This document shows, in pieces, positions 9,601 through 18,922 of a DNA stretch of 64,000 nucleotides. Both the position numbers and the translations under genes were made by a program. The DNA is from Pedobacter psychroterrae (lineage in GTDB: Bacteria > Bacteroidota > Bacteroidia > Sphingobacteriales > Sphingobacteriaceae). Where the stretch lies: contig NZ_SJSL01000002.1 in assembly GCF_004331695.1 (NCBI RefSeq), positions 1,213,873 to 1,277,872 on the forward strand, written 5' to 3'. The notes beneath the pieces were generated by a model. It saw only the letters and a program-made list of their open reading frames with translations, had not been told where the DNA came from and did not search any database. Every line of letters begins with the position of its first letter. The first letter of the stretch is position 1.

Positions 9601-10746
9601 TTATAAATTCATTAGTTTCTCAACGGCTTTTTCCAATGTTTCTTGCCTTTTTGCAAAACAAAACCTCAAAATCTTATGATCAGTATGCTTTGTGTAAAAA
9701 GCAGAAACCGGTATGCTGGCCACTCCAAATTCCTTAACCAGCCTTTCAGCCATTTCTGTGTCCTTTACGTCAGTTATATGTCCATAGCTAACGCATTGGA
9801 AATATGAACCATTACAAGGTAATAATTTAAATTTAGTTTCCGAAAGCAATGTCCGGAACAAGTCTCTTTTCTGTTGGAAAAAATCAGTTAGTCCTGTATA
9901 GCTTTCGGGATTTTTAAGGTAATTGGCTACTCCCAGCTGCATAGGAGTGTTCACGCTGAATACATTGTACTGATGGACTTTTCTAAACTCTTTCATCAAT
10001 TTTTCAGGGGCAAGGCAATAGCCCAGCTTCCATCCCGTGGTATGCAACAATTTACCAAATGAAGCAATCACAAAGCTTCTTTCGCTAAGTTCAGGGTATA
10101 AAGCTACGCTTTGATGTTTCCTGCCATCAAAGATGATGTGTTCATATACTTCGTCACTTAAAATAAGAATATCTGTATTTTTAGTAAGTTTAATAAGTGA
10201 TTTGATGTCTTTGTCAGAAAGAATGCAGCCCGTTGGATTTTGCGGACTGTTCAGTATGATCATTTTGGTGTTGGCAGTAAAAAGTTTCTTAACCATTTCC
10301 CAGTCTATATCGTAATCCGGTGGGACCAGTTCAAATGGTTTAACCAGTCCGCCTAATAATTTAACGGCCGGGGCATAACAGTCATACGCTGGTTCGAAAA
10401 TAATCACCTCATCACCAGCATTAATGCACGCAGATAAAGCTGTAAAAATAGCTTGTGTGCCACCGGAGGTAATGGTAACCTCTGTATCCGGGTGGTATTG
10501 CGAACCATATAGCTTATTTGTTTTTTCTGCCACGAGTGTTCTCAACAGAGGCAGGCCGGTCATTGGTGCATACTGATTAAAGCCATTTTTCATTGCATCA
10601 CTGACCAGATCTACTAATACAGGATCACAGTTATAATCAGGAAACCCCTGAGAAAGATTAATTGCTTTATGCTCTTCGGCCAGTTTAGACATTGTTGTAA
10701 AAATATTGGTGCCTACTCCGGGTAATTTAGATTGTATAGATATCAT
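9601..10746 (-). CDS. Methionine aminotransferase (YbdL-like, PLP-dependent class I)
   Basis: The 381-residue fold-type I aminotransferase has LSQGFPDYNCDP at the N terminus, SGGTQAIFTAL (phosphate binding), NSPQNPTG, LSDEVYEHIIFDG and the Schiff-base lysine K232 in SFGKLLHTTGWKLGY. The conserved C-terminal arginine lies in LRFCFAKR. The sequence style is that of E. coli YbdL and kynurenine/glutamine transaminase K, which use methionine, glutamine and aromatic amino acids. Adjacent to the omega-amidase, it probably completes methionine salvage from the keto acid using glutamine as amino donor. It is divergent from the transporter at 10814. Confidence 0.92.
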   Translation of the reverse strand: MISIQSKLPGVGTNIFTTMSKLAEEHKAINLSQGFPDYNCDPVLVDLVSDAMKNGFNQYAPMTGLPLLRTLVAEKTNKLYGSQYHPDTEVTITSGGTQAIFTALSACINAGDEVIIFEPAYDCYAPAVKLLGGLVKPFELVPPDYDIDWEMVKKLFTANTKMIILNSPQNPTGCILSDKDIKSLIKLTKNTDILILSDEVYEHIIFDGRKHQSVALYPELSERSFVIASFGKLLHTTGWKLGYCLAPEKLMKEFRKVHQYNVFSVNTPMQLGVANYLKNPESYTGLTDFFQQKRDLFRTLLSETKFKLLPCNGSYFQCVSYGHITDVKDTEMAERLVKEFGVASIPVSAFYTKHTDHKILRFCFAKRQETLEKAVEKLMNL

Positions 10747-10813
10747 GTTACAGCGAAAATAGAAATAATATTTATCCTGTTATATCAGAATTATTTAATA
10801 ATTTCAGCCTGCT

Positions 10814-11584
10814 ATGAGTTTTAAGACAAAAGAAAGTAGATTATTGCTCGTTTTAGGTAGTTTTTTCGTTGCCAATGCCATTCTCTCAGAGTTTATTGGT
10901 GTAAAAATATTTACTGTAGAAGGTACGCTTGGGATTAAACAATTTGATATCAGCTTGCTTGGTGTTCCTAATCTTTCATTCAACATGTCGGCGGGCGTGT
11001 TGACATGGCCGCTGATTTTTATTATGACTGACATCATTAATGAGTACTTTGGTGTAAAACAGGTTCGTTTTTTGTCTATACTAACTGCACTGCTTATTTC
11101 GTATGCCTTTATTATTGTAGGCGCGGCAATGGAGCTTACTCCATCAGATTTTTGGGTTACTCAGACCATCAATGGACAGTCTTTGAATATGAATAATGCT
11201 TTTGCAGGCATATTCGGACAAGGTATGTGGATCATAGTGGGTTCTATTGTTGCTTTTATCATTGGGCAGATTGCCGATGTGCTGATCTTTCATAGAATCA
11301 AAAGAATCACAGGTGACCGCGCTCTGTGGCTTCGTGCTACAGGATCTACACTGATTTCTCAGTTTATAGACAGCTTTGTGGTCATATTTATTGCATTTTA
11401 CATCAATCCGCAATACAATTGGAGTTGGCAAATGGTGGCAGCGATAGGCCTTGTAAATTATACCTATAAGTTTGTGGTAGCTATTTTAATGACACCTATA
11501 CTCTATGTGGTACATAGTACGATAAATGGTTATTTAGGTAAAGACCTCTCGCAGAGAATGATCAAAATGGCAGGAAAACGCTAA
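10814..11584 (+). CDS. Queuosine precursor transporter (YhhQ/VUT family)
   Basis: The 256-residue integral membrane protein has about six hydrophobic segments. It carries YhhQ-family features: SEFIGVKIF, LTWPLIFIMTDIINEYFGVKQVR, WLRATGSTLISQFIDSFVVIFIAF and NYTYKFVVAILMTPILYVVH. The DIINEYFG and SQxxDS motifs are hallmarks of this family, which takes up preQ0/preQ1. The start was chosen at the ATG before FKTKESR. No preQ1 riboswitch is recognisable in the short leader. It complements QueE encoded at 3190. Confidence 0.92.
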   Translation: MSFKTKESRLLLVLGSFFVANAILSEFIGVKIFTVEGTLGIKQFDISLLGVPNLSFNMSAGVLTWPLIFIMTDIINEYFGVKQVRFLSILTALLISYAFIIVGAAMELTPSDFWVTQTINGQSLNMNNAFAGIFGQGMWIIVGSIVAFIIGQIADVLIFHRIKRITGDRALWLRATGSTLISQFIDSFVVIFIAFYINPQYNWSWQMVAAIGLVNYTYKFVVAILMTPILYVVHSTINGYLGKDLSQRMIKMAGKR

Positions 11585-11681
11585 AATCGGTCCGCTGGAA
11601 ATATCATTTGGTATTTCTATTGTTATTGTAAAACACATCTTAGATCCGTTTTACAATTATGCGTTTATTTACAAAATAGTA

Positions 11682-11689
11682 TATATTTG
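11682..11689 (+). promoter_or_regulatory. Bacteroidota-type -7 promoter box (candidate)
   Basis: TATATTTG matches the TAnnTTTG -7 consensus of the primary Bacteroidota sigma factor and lies about 94 bases before the aldo/keto reductase start. A clear TTG at -33 is not seen, so the call is tentative. Confidence 0.4.
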
Positions 11690-11743
11690 GCTTGTAAAAA
11701 TTAATAAAAAACGCACTAAATAAATTTCACTTATATTTTATAC

Positions 11744-11768
11744 CAGTAGCACTTATCAACTGCTACTG
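11744..11768 (+). promoter_or_regulatory. Perfect 8-bp inverted repeat in the leader of the aldo/keto reductase gene
   Basis: CAGTAGCA at 11744-11751 and TGCTACTG at 11761-11768 form a perfect hairpin with a 9-base loop, 14 bases before the ATG at 11783. It has no following T-tract, so it is more likely an operator or RNA stem affecting translation than a terminator. Confidence 0.45.
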
Positions 11769-11782
11769 AATAATTTTGATAT

Positions 11783-12778
11783 ATGCCTTACACTCCTGAT
11801 ACTAATCGTTACACAAAAATGCAATACCGCCGTTGCGGTAATAGCGGAGTAAAACTCTCTGCAATTTCTCTTGGCCTATGGCATAATTTTGGTCATGTAG
11901 ACCAATTAGAAAATGGCAGTAATATATTGAAACTGGCTTTTGATAACGGCATTACACACTTCGACCTGGCCAATAATTATGGCCCGCCACCGGGTTCAGC
12001 AGAAGAAAATTTTGGTAAACTTTTAAAAAGGGATTTCTCTGCCTACAGGGACGAAATGATCATTTCTACGAAAGCCGGATATACCATGTGGGACGGACCT
12101 TATGGCGATTGGGGTTCGAAAAAATACTTAGTATCGAGCCTTGATCAGAGTCTAAAACGAATGAATTTGGATTACGTAGATATTTTTTATCACCACCGTC
12201 CGGATCCTGAAACACCTCTGGAAGAAACAATGATGGCGCTTGATCTGATTGTAAGGCAAGGAAAAGCCTTATATGCAGGGATTTCTAATTACTATCCTGA
12301 AGAAGCAGCACTGGCTATTGCAATTCTAAAAGAGCTGGGTACACCATGTTTGATCCATCAGCCAAAATACTCCATGTATGAACGCTGGGTAGAACATGGC
12401 TTGCTTGACCTTTTAGAAACTGAAGGTGTAGGTTGTATACCTTTTTCACCGTTGGCACAGGGAATGCTGACAGATAAATATTTAAAAGATATTCCTGCTG
12501 ATTCAAGGGCGGCAAAAGCACACGGGTTTTTGCAGGCAGCGCAAATTACTCCAGAAAAACAACAGCAGCTCCTTAAGTTAAATGCCATTGCAGAAAGCAG
12601 GGGGCAAAAGCTGGCACAAATGGCTTTATCATGGATTCTGCGTGATGAAAGGATTACTTCTGTATTAGTAGGAGCCAGTAAGCCTGAACAGCTTGCTGAC
12701 TCATTAAAATGTCTGGAAAATATTCATTTTAATACAGAAGAATTAAATAATATTGAAAATATTTTATCAAATTCATAA
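11783..12778 (+). CDS. Aldo/keto reductase (YghZ/GpR-like)
   Basis: The 331-residue NADPH-dependent reductase has the catalytic set of the AKR fold: Asp and Tyr in THFDLANNYGPPPGSAEENFG, Lys in IISTKAGYTMWDGPYGDWGS and His in VDIFYHHRPDPETP. The WDGPYGDWGSKKYLVSSLDQSLKRM stretch is typical of the E. coli YghZ group (L-glyceraldehyde-3-phosphate reductase, methylglyoxal detoxification). The C terminus (SVLVGASKPEQLADSL) forms the cofactor phosphate site. The next gene starts 3 bases after the stop, so the two form an operon. Confidence 0.94.
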   Translation: MPYTPDTNRYTKMQYRRCGNSGVKLSAISLGLWHNFGHVDQLENGSNILKLAFDNGITHFDLANNYGPPPGSAEENFGKLLKRDFSAYRDEMIISTKAGYTMWDGPYGDWGSKKYLVSSLDQSLKRMNLDYVDIFYHHRPDPETPLEETMMALDLIVRQGKALYAGISNYYPEEAALAIAILKELGTPCLIHQPKYSMYERWVEHGLLDLLETEGVGCIPFSPLAQGMLTDKYLKDIPADSRAAKAHGFLQAAQITPEKQQQLLKLNAIAESRGQKLAQMALSWILRDERITSVLVGASKPEQLADSLKCLENIHFNTEELNNIENILSNS

Positions 12779-12781
12779 TTA

Positions 12782-13435
12782 ATGGAAACGCCTCAAACCT
12801 TACCTATTTTAAATCCTGAAGAAATACGCATATTGGGAGTGTTGATGGAGAAATCCAAGACCACTCCGGAGTATTATCCAATGACCATCAATGCAATAAC
12901 TGCTGCTTGTAATCAGAAAACATCTAGAAAGCCGATTGTACAATATGATGAGCAGACAGTGACATTGACATTGGATACATTAAAGCGTAAAAGTCTTATT
13001 TCCACTGCTACGGGTGGATCTAGCAGGAGTGTAAAGTATAAACATAATTTTGCCATTGTTTTTCCGGTAACGCCACAGGAAGTTGCCATCATTTGTCTTT
13101 TGATGCTCAGAGGAGCACAAACCCCTGGAGAACTAAATACCAATTCAGGCCGGTTATACGAATTTGACTCGTTGGATGACGTACAGGCTGTTTTAGAAAG
13201 ATTATCAGAACCCGAGCTGCCCTATATTTTGCAATTGCCAAAAAGAGCCGGACAAAAGGAAGTAAGGTATGCGCATTTATTAGCTGGAGTACCAGACCTG
13301 ACACAAGAGAATATTGCTGATGAACATTATATGAGGCCTGCGAGTGATCTGGAAAGCCGTTTGCTGAAAGTGGAGGAGGAGCTTGCAGAACTCAAAACCA
13401 ACTTCGATAAACTGATGAAAGAACTGATGGGGTAG
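12782..13435 (+). CDS. YceH/DUF480 family protein
   Basis: The 217-residue protein matches the YceH family: LNPEEIRILGVLMEKSKTTPEYYPMTINAITAACNQKTSR followed by MLRGAQTPGELNTNSGRLYEF and LPKRAGQKEVRYAHLLAG. The family has two winged-helix domains and no established biochemical role. The C terminus (ESRLLKVEEELAELKTNFDKLMKELM) is a short coiled coil. It is translationally close to the aldo/keto reductase. Confidence 0.9.
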   Translation: METPQTLPILNPEEIRILGVLMEKSKTTPEYYPMTINAITAACNQKTSRKPIVQYDEQTVTLTLDTLKRKSLISTATGGSSRSVKYKHNFAIVFPVTPQEVAIICLLMLRGAQTPGELNTNSGRLYEFDSLDDVQAVLERLSEPELPYILQLPKRAGQKEVRYAHLLAGVPDLTQENIADEHYMRPASDLESRLLKVEEELAELKTNFDKLMKELMG

Positions 13436-13462
13436 TTTTAAATAACAGGATGTTCTGCTTTA

Positions 13463-13858
13463 CTAGTGAATTATTTTATTTTTCACCTCCTCTTCTTCCT
13501 TGTTTGCAATGATCTTTCCTCTTTTCAGATCTATCCGTATTAAGTTATAAATGCTCATATAAACATTTGCAATCCAGACAATAGAAAAACCTGCAATGAT
13601 ATATCCCCGCCAGCCGGAATACAACAAAGTATAATTGGTGATGAACAGCAGAATTATAGTCAGGTAATGGCTAAAGCAATATTCACAGGTGAGTACATAA
13701 AAGAATTTTCTTTGTAAAATGTGCTTACATGCTTTAGATTTATCCACACAAAATTCATGTGCCTCTCTAAAAATTTCTTCTTTTGTAATGGTCCAGGCTA
13801 CACAGGCTACAGGCAAAGCAAGAATAAAGATCCAGTAAAAAGGCTGTTCCATATACAA
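13463..13858 (-). CDS. Small integral membrane protein, function unknown
   Basis: The 131-residue protein has three hydrophobic segments (about 7-21, 62-82 and 86-104) and a charged, Glu/Lys-rich cytoplasmic tail. The middle holds Cys and His residues (HEFCVDKSKACKHILQRKFFYVLTCEYCFSHY) that could bind metal, with a CEYCFSH motif. I do not recognise a characterised family. It is convergent with the YceH-like gene (27 bases between stops). Coding status is supported by the clean frame and membrane topology. Confidence 0.65.
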   Translation of the reverse strand: MYMEQPFYWIFILALPVACVAWTITKEEIFREAHEFCVDKSKACKHILQRKFFYVLTCEYCFSHYLTIILLFITNYTLLYSGWRGYIIAGFSIVWIANVYMSIYNLIRIDLKRGKIIANKEEEEVKNKIIH

Positions 13859-13992
13859 TCAGATTTAGTGTAGAACAAATTAAACAGAGGTTTGTTCAAG
13901 TGTTGTTAAATAACCATTACTTTTATTAAATCTTGGGTCATTTTAATGGAAAGCCCAAAGGTTCATCTTTTTACCGAGAAATAAATTGTTAT

Positions 13993-14448
13993 ATGAAAAA
14001 GAAATCAGATAATTTTTTTGAAAAGATATCCACTAAAATCACCAATTGGACAGGTAGTCCACTTGCTTTTGGAATAGCATTGATGATTGTGATCACATGG
14101 GTTCTTTCTGGTCCTATATTCAAATATTCTGATACCTGGCAACTGGTCATTAATACCGGAACAACAATCATCACATTTCTAATGGTTTTTCTGATACAGA
14201 AATCTCAGAATAAGGATTCTAAAGCAATACAACTTAAACTAAATGAATTGATTGCTGCTAGCAGACATGCAAGCAATAGGATGGTGGATATTGAAGATTT
14301 AAGTGAGGCTGAACTGGATATACTTCATAAGTATTACCAAAAGCTTTCTGATATTGCTGAAGAAGATAATGACATTCATCAGTCACATTCTATTGATGCT
14401 GCTGTAGATCTTTATGAATCTAAAAAAAACAATAGGAAAAGTGATTAA
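13993..14448 (+). CDS. Low-affinity iron permease family membrane protein
   Basis: The start at 13993 (MKKKSDNFFEKIS) is preferred; the frame could begin at 13933 but the extra 20 residues look unlike coding sequence. The resulting 151-residue protein has FEKISTKITNWTGSPLAFGIAL, two membrane segments, and NTGTTIITFLMVFLIQKSQNKDSKAIQLKLNELI, which match the Fe_permease family (PF04120) of small bacterial proteins. The C-terminal acidic helix (VDIEDLSEAELDILHKYYQKL) is usual in this group. Despite the family name, iron transport by the bacterial members is not demonstrated. Confidence 0.85.
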   Translation: MKKKSDNFFEKISTKITNWTGSPLAFGIALMIVITWVLSGPIFKYSDTWQLVINTGTTIITFLMVFLIQKSQNKDSKAIQLKLNELIAASRHASNRMVDIEDLSEAELDILHKYYQKLSDIAEEDNDIHQSHSIDAAVDLYESKKNNRKSD

Positions 14449-14514
14449 ACCTTTCATCAACATGTATATCGGATACTTTTATATTGTTATATTTAGCAAA
14501 CTAAAAACTATTGT

Positions 14515-16050
14515 ATGACTTTATCCGGGGTTAAATCAGTTTTAAGGATGTCGCCTAAAGCCACAATTATCCTTATTCCTGATTATCCGCGGTTTACAAT
14601 AGCTGATGTTAACGTTGCTTTTCTAGAAATATTTAATAGAAAACCTACAGAACTAATTGAAAATGGCTTTTTTGAAGTATTTGGCCGGAATCTGGAAGAT
14701 GGGGATACCAAATCTATTTCCGAGTTATTCGATCATGTTTTGACGCTAAAGACCGCAGGGGGAGCAAGAGTTAACAGGAGTAAATTTGGATTGATCGATC
14801 AAGACTCAGCGTACACTTACTATACTGACATTGAAGTTTTTCCAGTGTTGGATGAAAACAATGAGGTGGCATATATCATACAGATGCTGACAGATATAAT
14901 GTTACCGGTATTGCCACTTGAATTTACGGTAGATATTAATAGCAGGCGAACAACAGAACTCGAAAGACTGGAAAAGACTGTATTTGAGTTAAATTCGAAA
15001 AGAGAATATGCCATTCAGGATGTTTTGTCATGCTATGTTAATGGGATAGAAGCATTATTTCCGCATGCAATATGCTCTATTCTCCAAATAAAAAATGAAA
15101 GGTTATATAATCTGTCATCCCCTACATTACAAGATTTTTATGTAAACGCACTTGAAGGGCTTGAAATAGGAGATGATGTTGGCTCCTGTGGAACATCAGC
15201 ATATTTAAAGCAAATAATAATTGTTGAAGATATAGATAAAGACCGAAGATGGGTGAAGTATAAAGAATTGGCTTCTAAAGCCGGTTTCAAGGCATGCTGG
15301 TCGCATCCAATCATTGACTCGGAAGGTGGAGTGATGGCAACTTTTGCGATCTATTACCGTCAGCCTAAAAGGCCAGATACTGAAGAGTTAAAAATAATAG
15401 AACGTGCAGTTTCGTTGCTGAAGGTTATTTTGGAAAATAAGAAGAATCTCGAAATTTTAAAAGAAACAACACTTTTAATGACACAGGGTCAGGAGCTGGC
15501 GCATTTTGGGAACTGGTCTTGGGACATAAAAAACAACATAGTTCACTGGTCTGATAGCTTATTTGCGATATACGGATTAGATAAAAGTTCCTTTAAGGCA
15601 ACTTTTGAAGGTTATCTGGAGTTATTACATCATGAAGAGAAAGAGCGTGTTCAGAAAATTATACAAAATGTTTTAAGCACAAGGAATGATGTTGAATTTG
15701 AAGAACGGATCGTTCGTCCCAATGGAGAAATAAGATACCTTAAATCATGGGGAAAGTTGAAAATTGATGATAGAGGTATACCGGAAAAAATGATAGGGGC
15801 TTGTCTGGACATTACGGAAAGTAAAAAAATTCAGGAAGAACTGTTGGCCAGCGAAACACGTCTCAGGAGTGTTGAGTGGGCACAATCTCATCTTGTAAGA
15901 GGTCCACTGACCCGAATTATGGGAATAACTGAACTGCTTTTTGACAAAGATACGAATGACACCTCCAGATCACAGTTGCTGATCTATCTGGATAGTTCAG
16001 CAAGAGAACTTGATAAAGTTATCAAGGATATTGTTAATAAAAGTTATTAG
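14515..16050 (+). CDS. PAS-GAF-PAS sensor with dimerisation helix but no ATPase domain
   Basis: The 511-residue protein has an N-terminal PAS-like domain (about 1-130), a GAF domain (about 150-310; GSCGTSAYLKQIIIVEDIDKDRRW is a typical GAF core), a PAS domain with PAC tail (about 320-440; GNWSWDIKNNIVHWSDSLFAIYG) and a final helix pair with a phospho-acceptor-like motif, WAQSHLVRGPLTRIMGI. In histidine kinases this motif is followed by a HATPase domain, but here the stop comes about 60 residues later. It may signal as a dimer or be a truncated kinase. The next gene is a complete PAS kinase and could be its partner. Confidence 0.85.
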   Translation: MTLSGVKSVLRMSPKATIILIPDYPRFTIADVNVAFLEIFNRKPTELIENGFFEVFGRNLEDGDTKSISELFDHVLTLKTAGGARVNRSKFGLIDQDSAYTYYTDIEVFPVLDENNEVAYIIQMLTDIMLPVLPLEFTVDINSRRTTELERLEKTVFELNSKREYAIQDVLSCYVNGIEALFPHAICSILQIKNERLYNLSSPTLQDFYVNALEGLEIGDDVGSCGTSAYLKQIIIVEDIDKDRRWVKYKELASKAGFKACWSHPIIDSEGGVMATFAIYYRQPKRPDTEELKIIERAVSLLKVILENKKNLEILKETTLLMTQGQELAHFGNWSWDIKNNIVHWSDSLFAIYGLDKSSFKATFEGYLELLHHEEKERVQKIIQNVLSTRNDVEFEERIVRPNGEIRYLKSWGKLKIDDRGIPEKMIGACLDITESKKIQEELLASETRLRSVEWAQSHLVRGPLTRIMGITELLFDKDTNDTSRSQLLIYLDSSARELDKVIKDIVNKSY

Positions 16051-16146
16051 CGATGAGTTGGATATTTGCTTAAACTACTAATTTTCAGGATTTCTCTATA
16101 TCTTTACATAAGACAAGTCGTCTGTTGCCAAATATAATCTGCCCCT

Positions 16147-17967
16147 ATGGATTTTAAAAATATTTTTATGGACAATCTGCCCGGCCTCTGCTGGATTACG
16201 GATAGTCATAATGTGCTGAAATATGCCAATAAGTATTTTCTTAAAAATTTTAATCTGTCTGAAAATGTATTGGGAAAGAAGCATGAAGAGATCTTTGGAC
16301 AGGATATAGCCCAGGGCAGTCATGTAAACAATTTGGAAGTATTGCGAACAAAGCAAAATTATGAATTCTATCAGACTATCAGAGATGAACATGGTCATCC
16401 ACGCTATTTTAAGACTTACAAGTTTCCGCTGATCGGTACTGAAGATGATATGGTTGGCGCGATTAGTTTTGATATCAGTAAAAACAAGCGGCTCGAGGAT
16501 GAACTATATCAAAGTGACCTGCAGTTCAGGCAAGCTTTTGAGCATTCTCTGGTTGGGATGGCACTGATCAGCCCCGAAGGTAAATGGTTAAGGATAAATA
16601 AAAGCCTGTGTGATATGCTTGGTTACTCGGAGGAAGAGTTGCAGGGGTTTTATATACAGGACATTACCTATGCAGATGACCTGGAGGATAATATAAGTTA
16701 TTTAAGACAGCTTAAGGATGGTAAGGTTGATAATCTGAAGGTAGAAAAACGCTACATTCATAAGGATGGTTCTTATGTATGGGTAATGATCTCGGTTACC
16801 ATGCTGAAAGACAGTATGGGCTATCCGCTTCATTATGTTTCACAAATAGAGGATATCAGTAATAGAAAATCGATTGAAGAAGATCTTCAGTTAAGTGAAA
16901 AAAAATACCGTACTATTTTTGAAAATGTGCAGGATGTCTTTTATCAGACCAATCAGGAAGGGTTGGTTACTGAAATCAGTCCTTCAATTGAACATTATTC
17001 AGGATACCAAAGAGAAGAGATCCTGGGTAGAGATGTAGATAAGTTTTATTACTATACCCAGGACCGGGAAAGGATTATAGAAAAATTGCGTACCAGCGGA
17101 TCGGTAATTGACTTTGAAGTCAGGTTAAAAACCAAAAACCACGAATTGCGCTACGCTTCCGTCAATGCTAGACTTATTATTGAAGATGGAATAATAAAGG
17201 GAACTGAGGGGAGTATGAGGGATGTTACCACGAGGAAATTTCAGGAAAATGCATTGAAAGCATTAAATACTGAATTAACAGCTTCTAATGAGCAAAAGAA
17301 TAAATTATTGTCAATTATTGGACATGATCTCAGAAACCCAATATCAGGAAGCTTACAGTTGCTTGATTTAACGCTGACTGACTTTGAATCTACTTCGGCC
17401 GACGAAGTTCACAATTATCTCTCGATGATGAAACATGAACTTTCGAATGCAAATGAATTGCTGGAAGATTTATTAAGTTGGGCGAAGGCCCAGTTTAATT
17501 CTGTTAGCTTTAGTCCCAATGAAATCACAGACATTGCTGGTCTGATACGGAAATGCATTCATAACATTTTGCCCATGGCTGAAAAGAAAAGTATTGTGAT
17601 CAGTCAGTCGGTAGCAGACGGATTAACACTGACAGCAGATAAAGGTATGTTGGAAACGGTATTGCGAAATTTAATATCAAATGCTGTCAAATTTAGCAAC
17701 AAGGGAGGGAATATTAACATCAAGGCAGTACCCTACCACAAAGGAGTGAAATTTTCTGTTGCTGACAACGGCCTGGGAATTCCAAAAGACAAAGCGCTGC
17801 AACTTTTTGTTAAAACATCTAATTATACTACCTATGGGACAGCCGGAGAAAAAGGAACAGGCCTGGGCCTTAACCTTTGCTATGATTTTGTACTCAAACA
17901 TGGCGGGCAATTGTGGGTTCATAGTGAATCGGGAAAAGGAAGTACATTTTATTTCACCATACCCTGA
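16147..17967 (+). CDS. PAS-domain sensor histidine kinase
   Basis: The 606-residue protein appears soluble, with no membrane segment. It has three PAS domains (about 1-120, 125-245 and 250-370; the second begins QFRQAFEHSLVGMALISPEG), a HisKA domain with phospho-acceptor H393 in SIIGHDLRNPISG, and a complete HATPase domain: N512 in LRNLISNAVKFS, the G1 box VADNGLGIPKD and the G2 box GTGLGLNLCYD. The signal and the response regulator are not evident; no receiver gene is adjacent. It lies about 100 bases after the kinase-like gene lacking an ATPase. Confidence 0.93.
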   Translation: MDFKNIFMDNLPGLCWITDSHNVLKYANKYFLKNFNLSENVLGKKHEEIFGQDIAQGSHVNNLEVLRTKQNYEFYQTIRDEHGHPRYFKTYKFPLIGTEDDMVGAISFDISKNKRLEDELYQSDLQFRQAFEHSLVGMALISPEGKWLRINKSLCDMLGYSEEELQGFYIQDITYADDLEDNISYLRQLKDGKVDNLKVEKRYIHKDGSYVWVMISVTMLKDSMGYPLHYVSQIEDISNRKSIEEDLQLSEKKYRTIFENVQDVFYQTNQEGLVTEISPSIEHYSGYQREEILGRDVDKFYYYTQDRERIIEKLRTSGSVIDFEVRLKTKNHELRYASVNARLIIEDGIIKGTEGSMRDVTTRKFQENALKALNTELTASNEQKNKLLSIIGHDLRNPISGSLQLLDLTLTDFESTSADEVHNYLSMMKHELSNANELLEDLLSWAKAQFNSVSFSPNEITDIAGLIRKCIHNILPMAEKKSIVISQSVADGLTLTADKGMLETVLRNLISNAVKFSNKGGNINIKAVPYHKGVKFSVADNGLGIPKDKALQLFVKTSNYTTYGTAGEKGTGLGLNLCYDFVLKHGGQLWVHSESGKGSTFYFTIP

Positions 17968-18280
17968 AACTAATCATTATCACCTAATGTCAAGGAAAGT
18001 CTGAACTATCGAAGGATATTTTTTATATTTGACCCATGACTACATTAAAAATACATCTGTTGGTTGCTCGTTGCACCTGTCGTCATATTTTTAGTACATT
18101 TTGTTCAGGAATGCATTACTTCTCAAGTTTCAAGGCCTTTAATAAAATTTCCCCGTCCAGTTATTATTCTAATGGCCGGGGATTTGCCCGGATAAATTAA
18201 GATTAATTTCATCAATGTAAGACTTTGACTGGTCTTCATTTGCAGCTTTACATTTCAAATTCACAATAAATTAAACAATT

Positions 18281-18664
18281 ATGGAAAATAATGAGAGAAA
18301 TCCTGTTTTAATAACCCGGGAAGATTTTGACTTAATTAGACCTTTTATAGGAGGAAGTTCCGATGATAATAATAAGATGTCGCTAAGTTATGAACTGAAG
18401 CGTGCTATTATTGTAAATGATGATGCTTTTCCACCATATACCATCAAACTGAATTCTCAGGTCAGCATTGTGGACATAGAAACACAAAAAATTTCAGAAT
18501 TTACAATCGTTTTACCCAGGTACGTCAATATGCCAGCAAAAAAAATCTCTGTTTTAAGTCCTATGGGTGCCGCATTGATAGGATTTAAAAAAGGAGACGA
18601 AGTAGAGTGGCAGATTCCTGCCGGGTTAAAAAGGTTTCAGATTTTAGATGTTGTCAATACTTAA
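18281..18664 (+). CDS. GreA/GreB C-terminal domain protein (Rnk-like)
   Basis: The 127-residue protein consists of a short helical N-terminal part and the FKBP-like GreA/GreB C-terminal domain: VSIVDIETQKISEFTIVLPRYVNM, ISVLSPMGAALIGFKKGDEVEWQIPAG. The long coiled coil of transcript-cleavage factors is missing, as in Rnk (regulator of nucleoside diphosphate kinase) and small Gre homologues. It may bind RNA polymerase through the C-terminal domain without stimulating cleavage. The start at 18281 is followed closely by the conserved PVLITREDFDLI. Confidence 0.85.
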   Translation: MENNERNPVLITREDFDLIRPFIGGSSDDNNKMSLSYELKRAIIVNDDAFPPYTIKLNSQVSIVDIETQKISEFTIVLPRYVNMPAKKISVLSPMGAALIGFKKGDEVEWQIPAGLKRFQILDVVNT

Positions 18665-18782
18665 TTCTTTAAGAAAGCGATAGATTAAATTTTATGGGTT
18701 AAATTTAACACAAGTAGCTATTAAGATATACTAGATTTAATTAACACTTGTTTTTATTTAATAAAAATCAATTATTATAATA

Positions 18783-18813
18783 TTGTTATGTCATTGATAT
18801 TTCGTTACATTTG
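18783..18813 (+). promoter_or_regulatory. Bacteroidota promoter upstream of the outer-membrane barrel operon
   Basis: TTG at 18783-18785 and TACATTTG at 18806-18813 are separated by 20 bases, fitting the -33 TTTG/TTG and -7 TAnnTTTG elements. The barrel gene starts about 110 bases downstream. A perfect palindrome, CCTCTAGAGG, lies in between near 18871-18880 and could be an operator. Confidence 0.5.
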
Positions 18814-18922
18814 TGTCACATTTATTGTTTAACGATTAGAGACACTTTTTTTATTGAAAAAAATTAACCTCTAGAGGGTTGTTGAATTAACATACGCATA
18901 AGTTTAACCCAAAAATTCATAT

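Noticed and set aside
13933..13992. Upstream extension of the iron-permease-like protein by 20 residues.
   Set aside because: The extra residues (MGHFNGKPKGSSFYREINCY) look non-coding, and homologues begin near MKKKSDNFFEKIS.
18151..18183. Hairpin CCCCGTCC/GGCCGGGG after the histidine kinase gene as a terminator.
   Set aside because: The stem has a mismatch and there is no T-tract; it is more than 180 bases after the stop.
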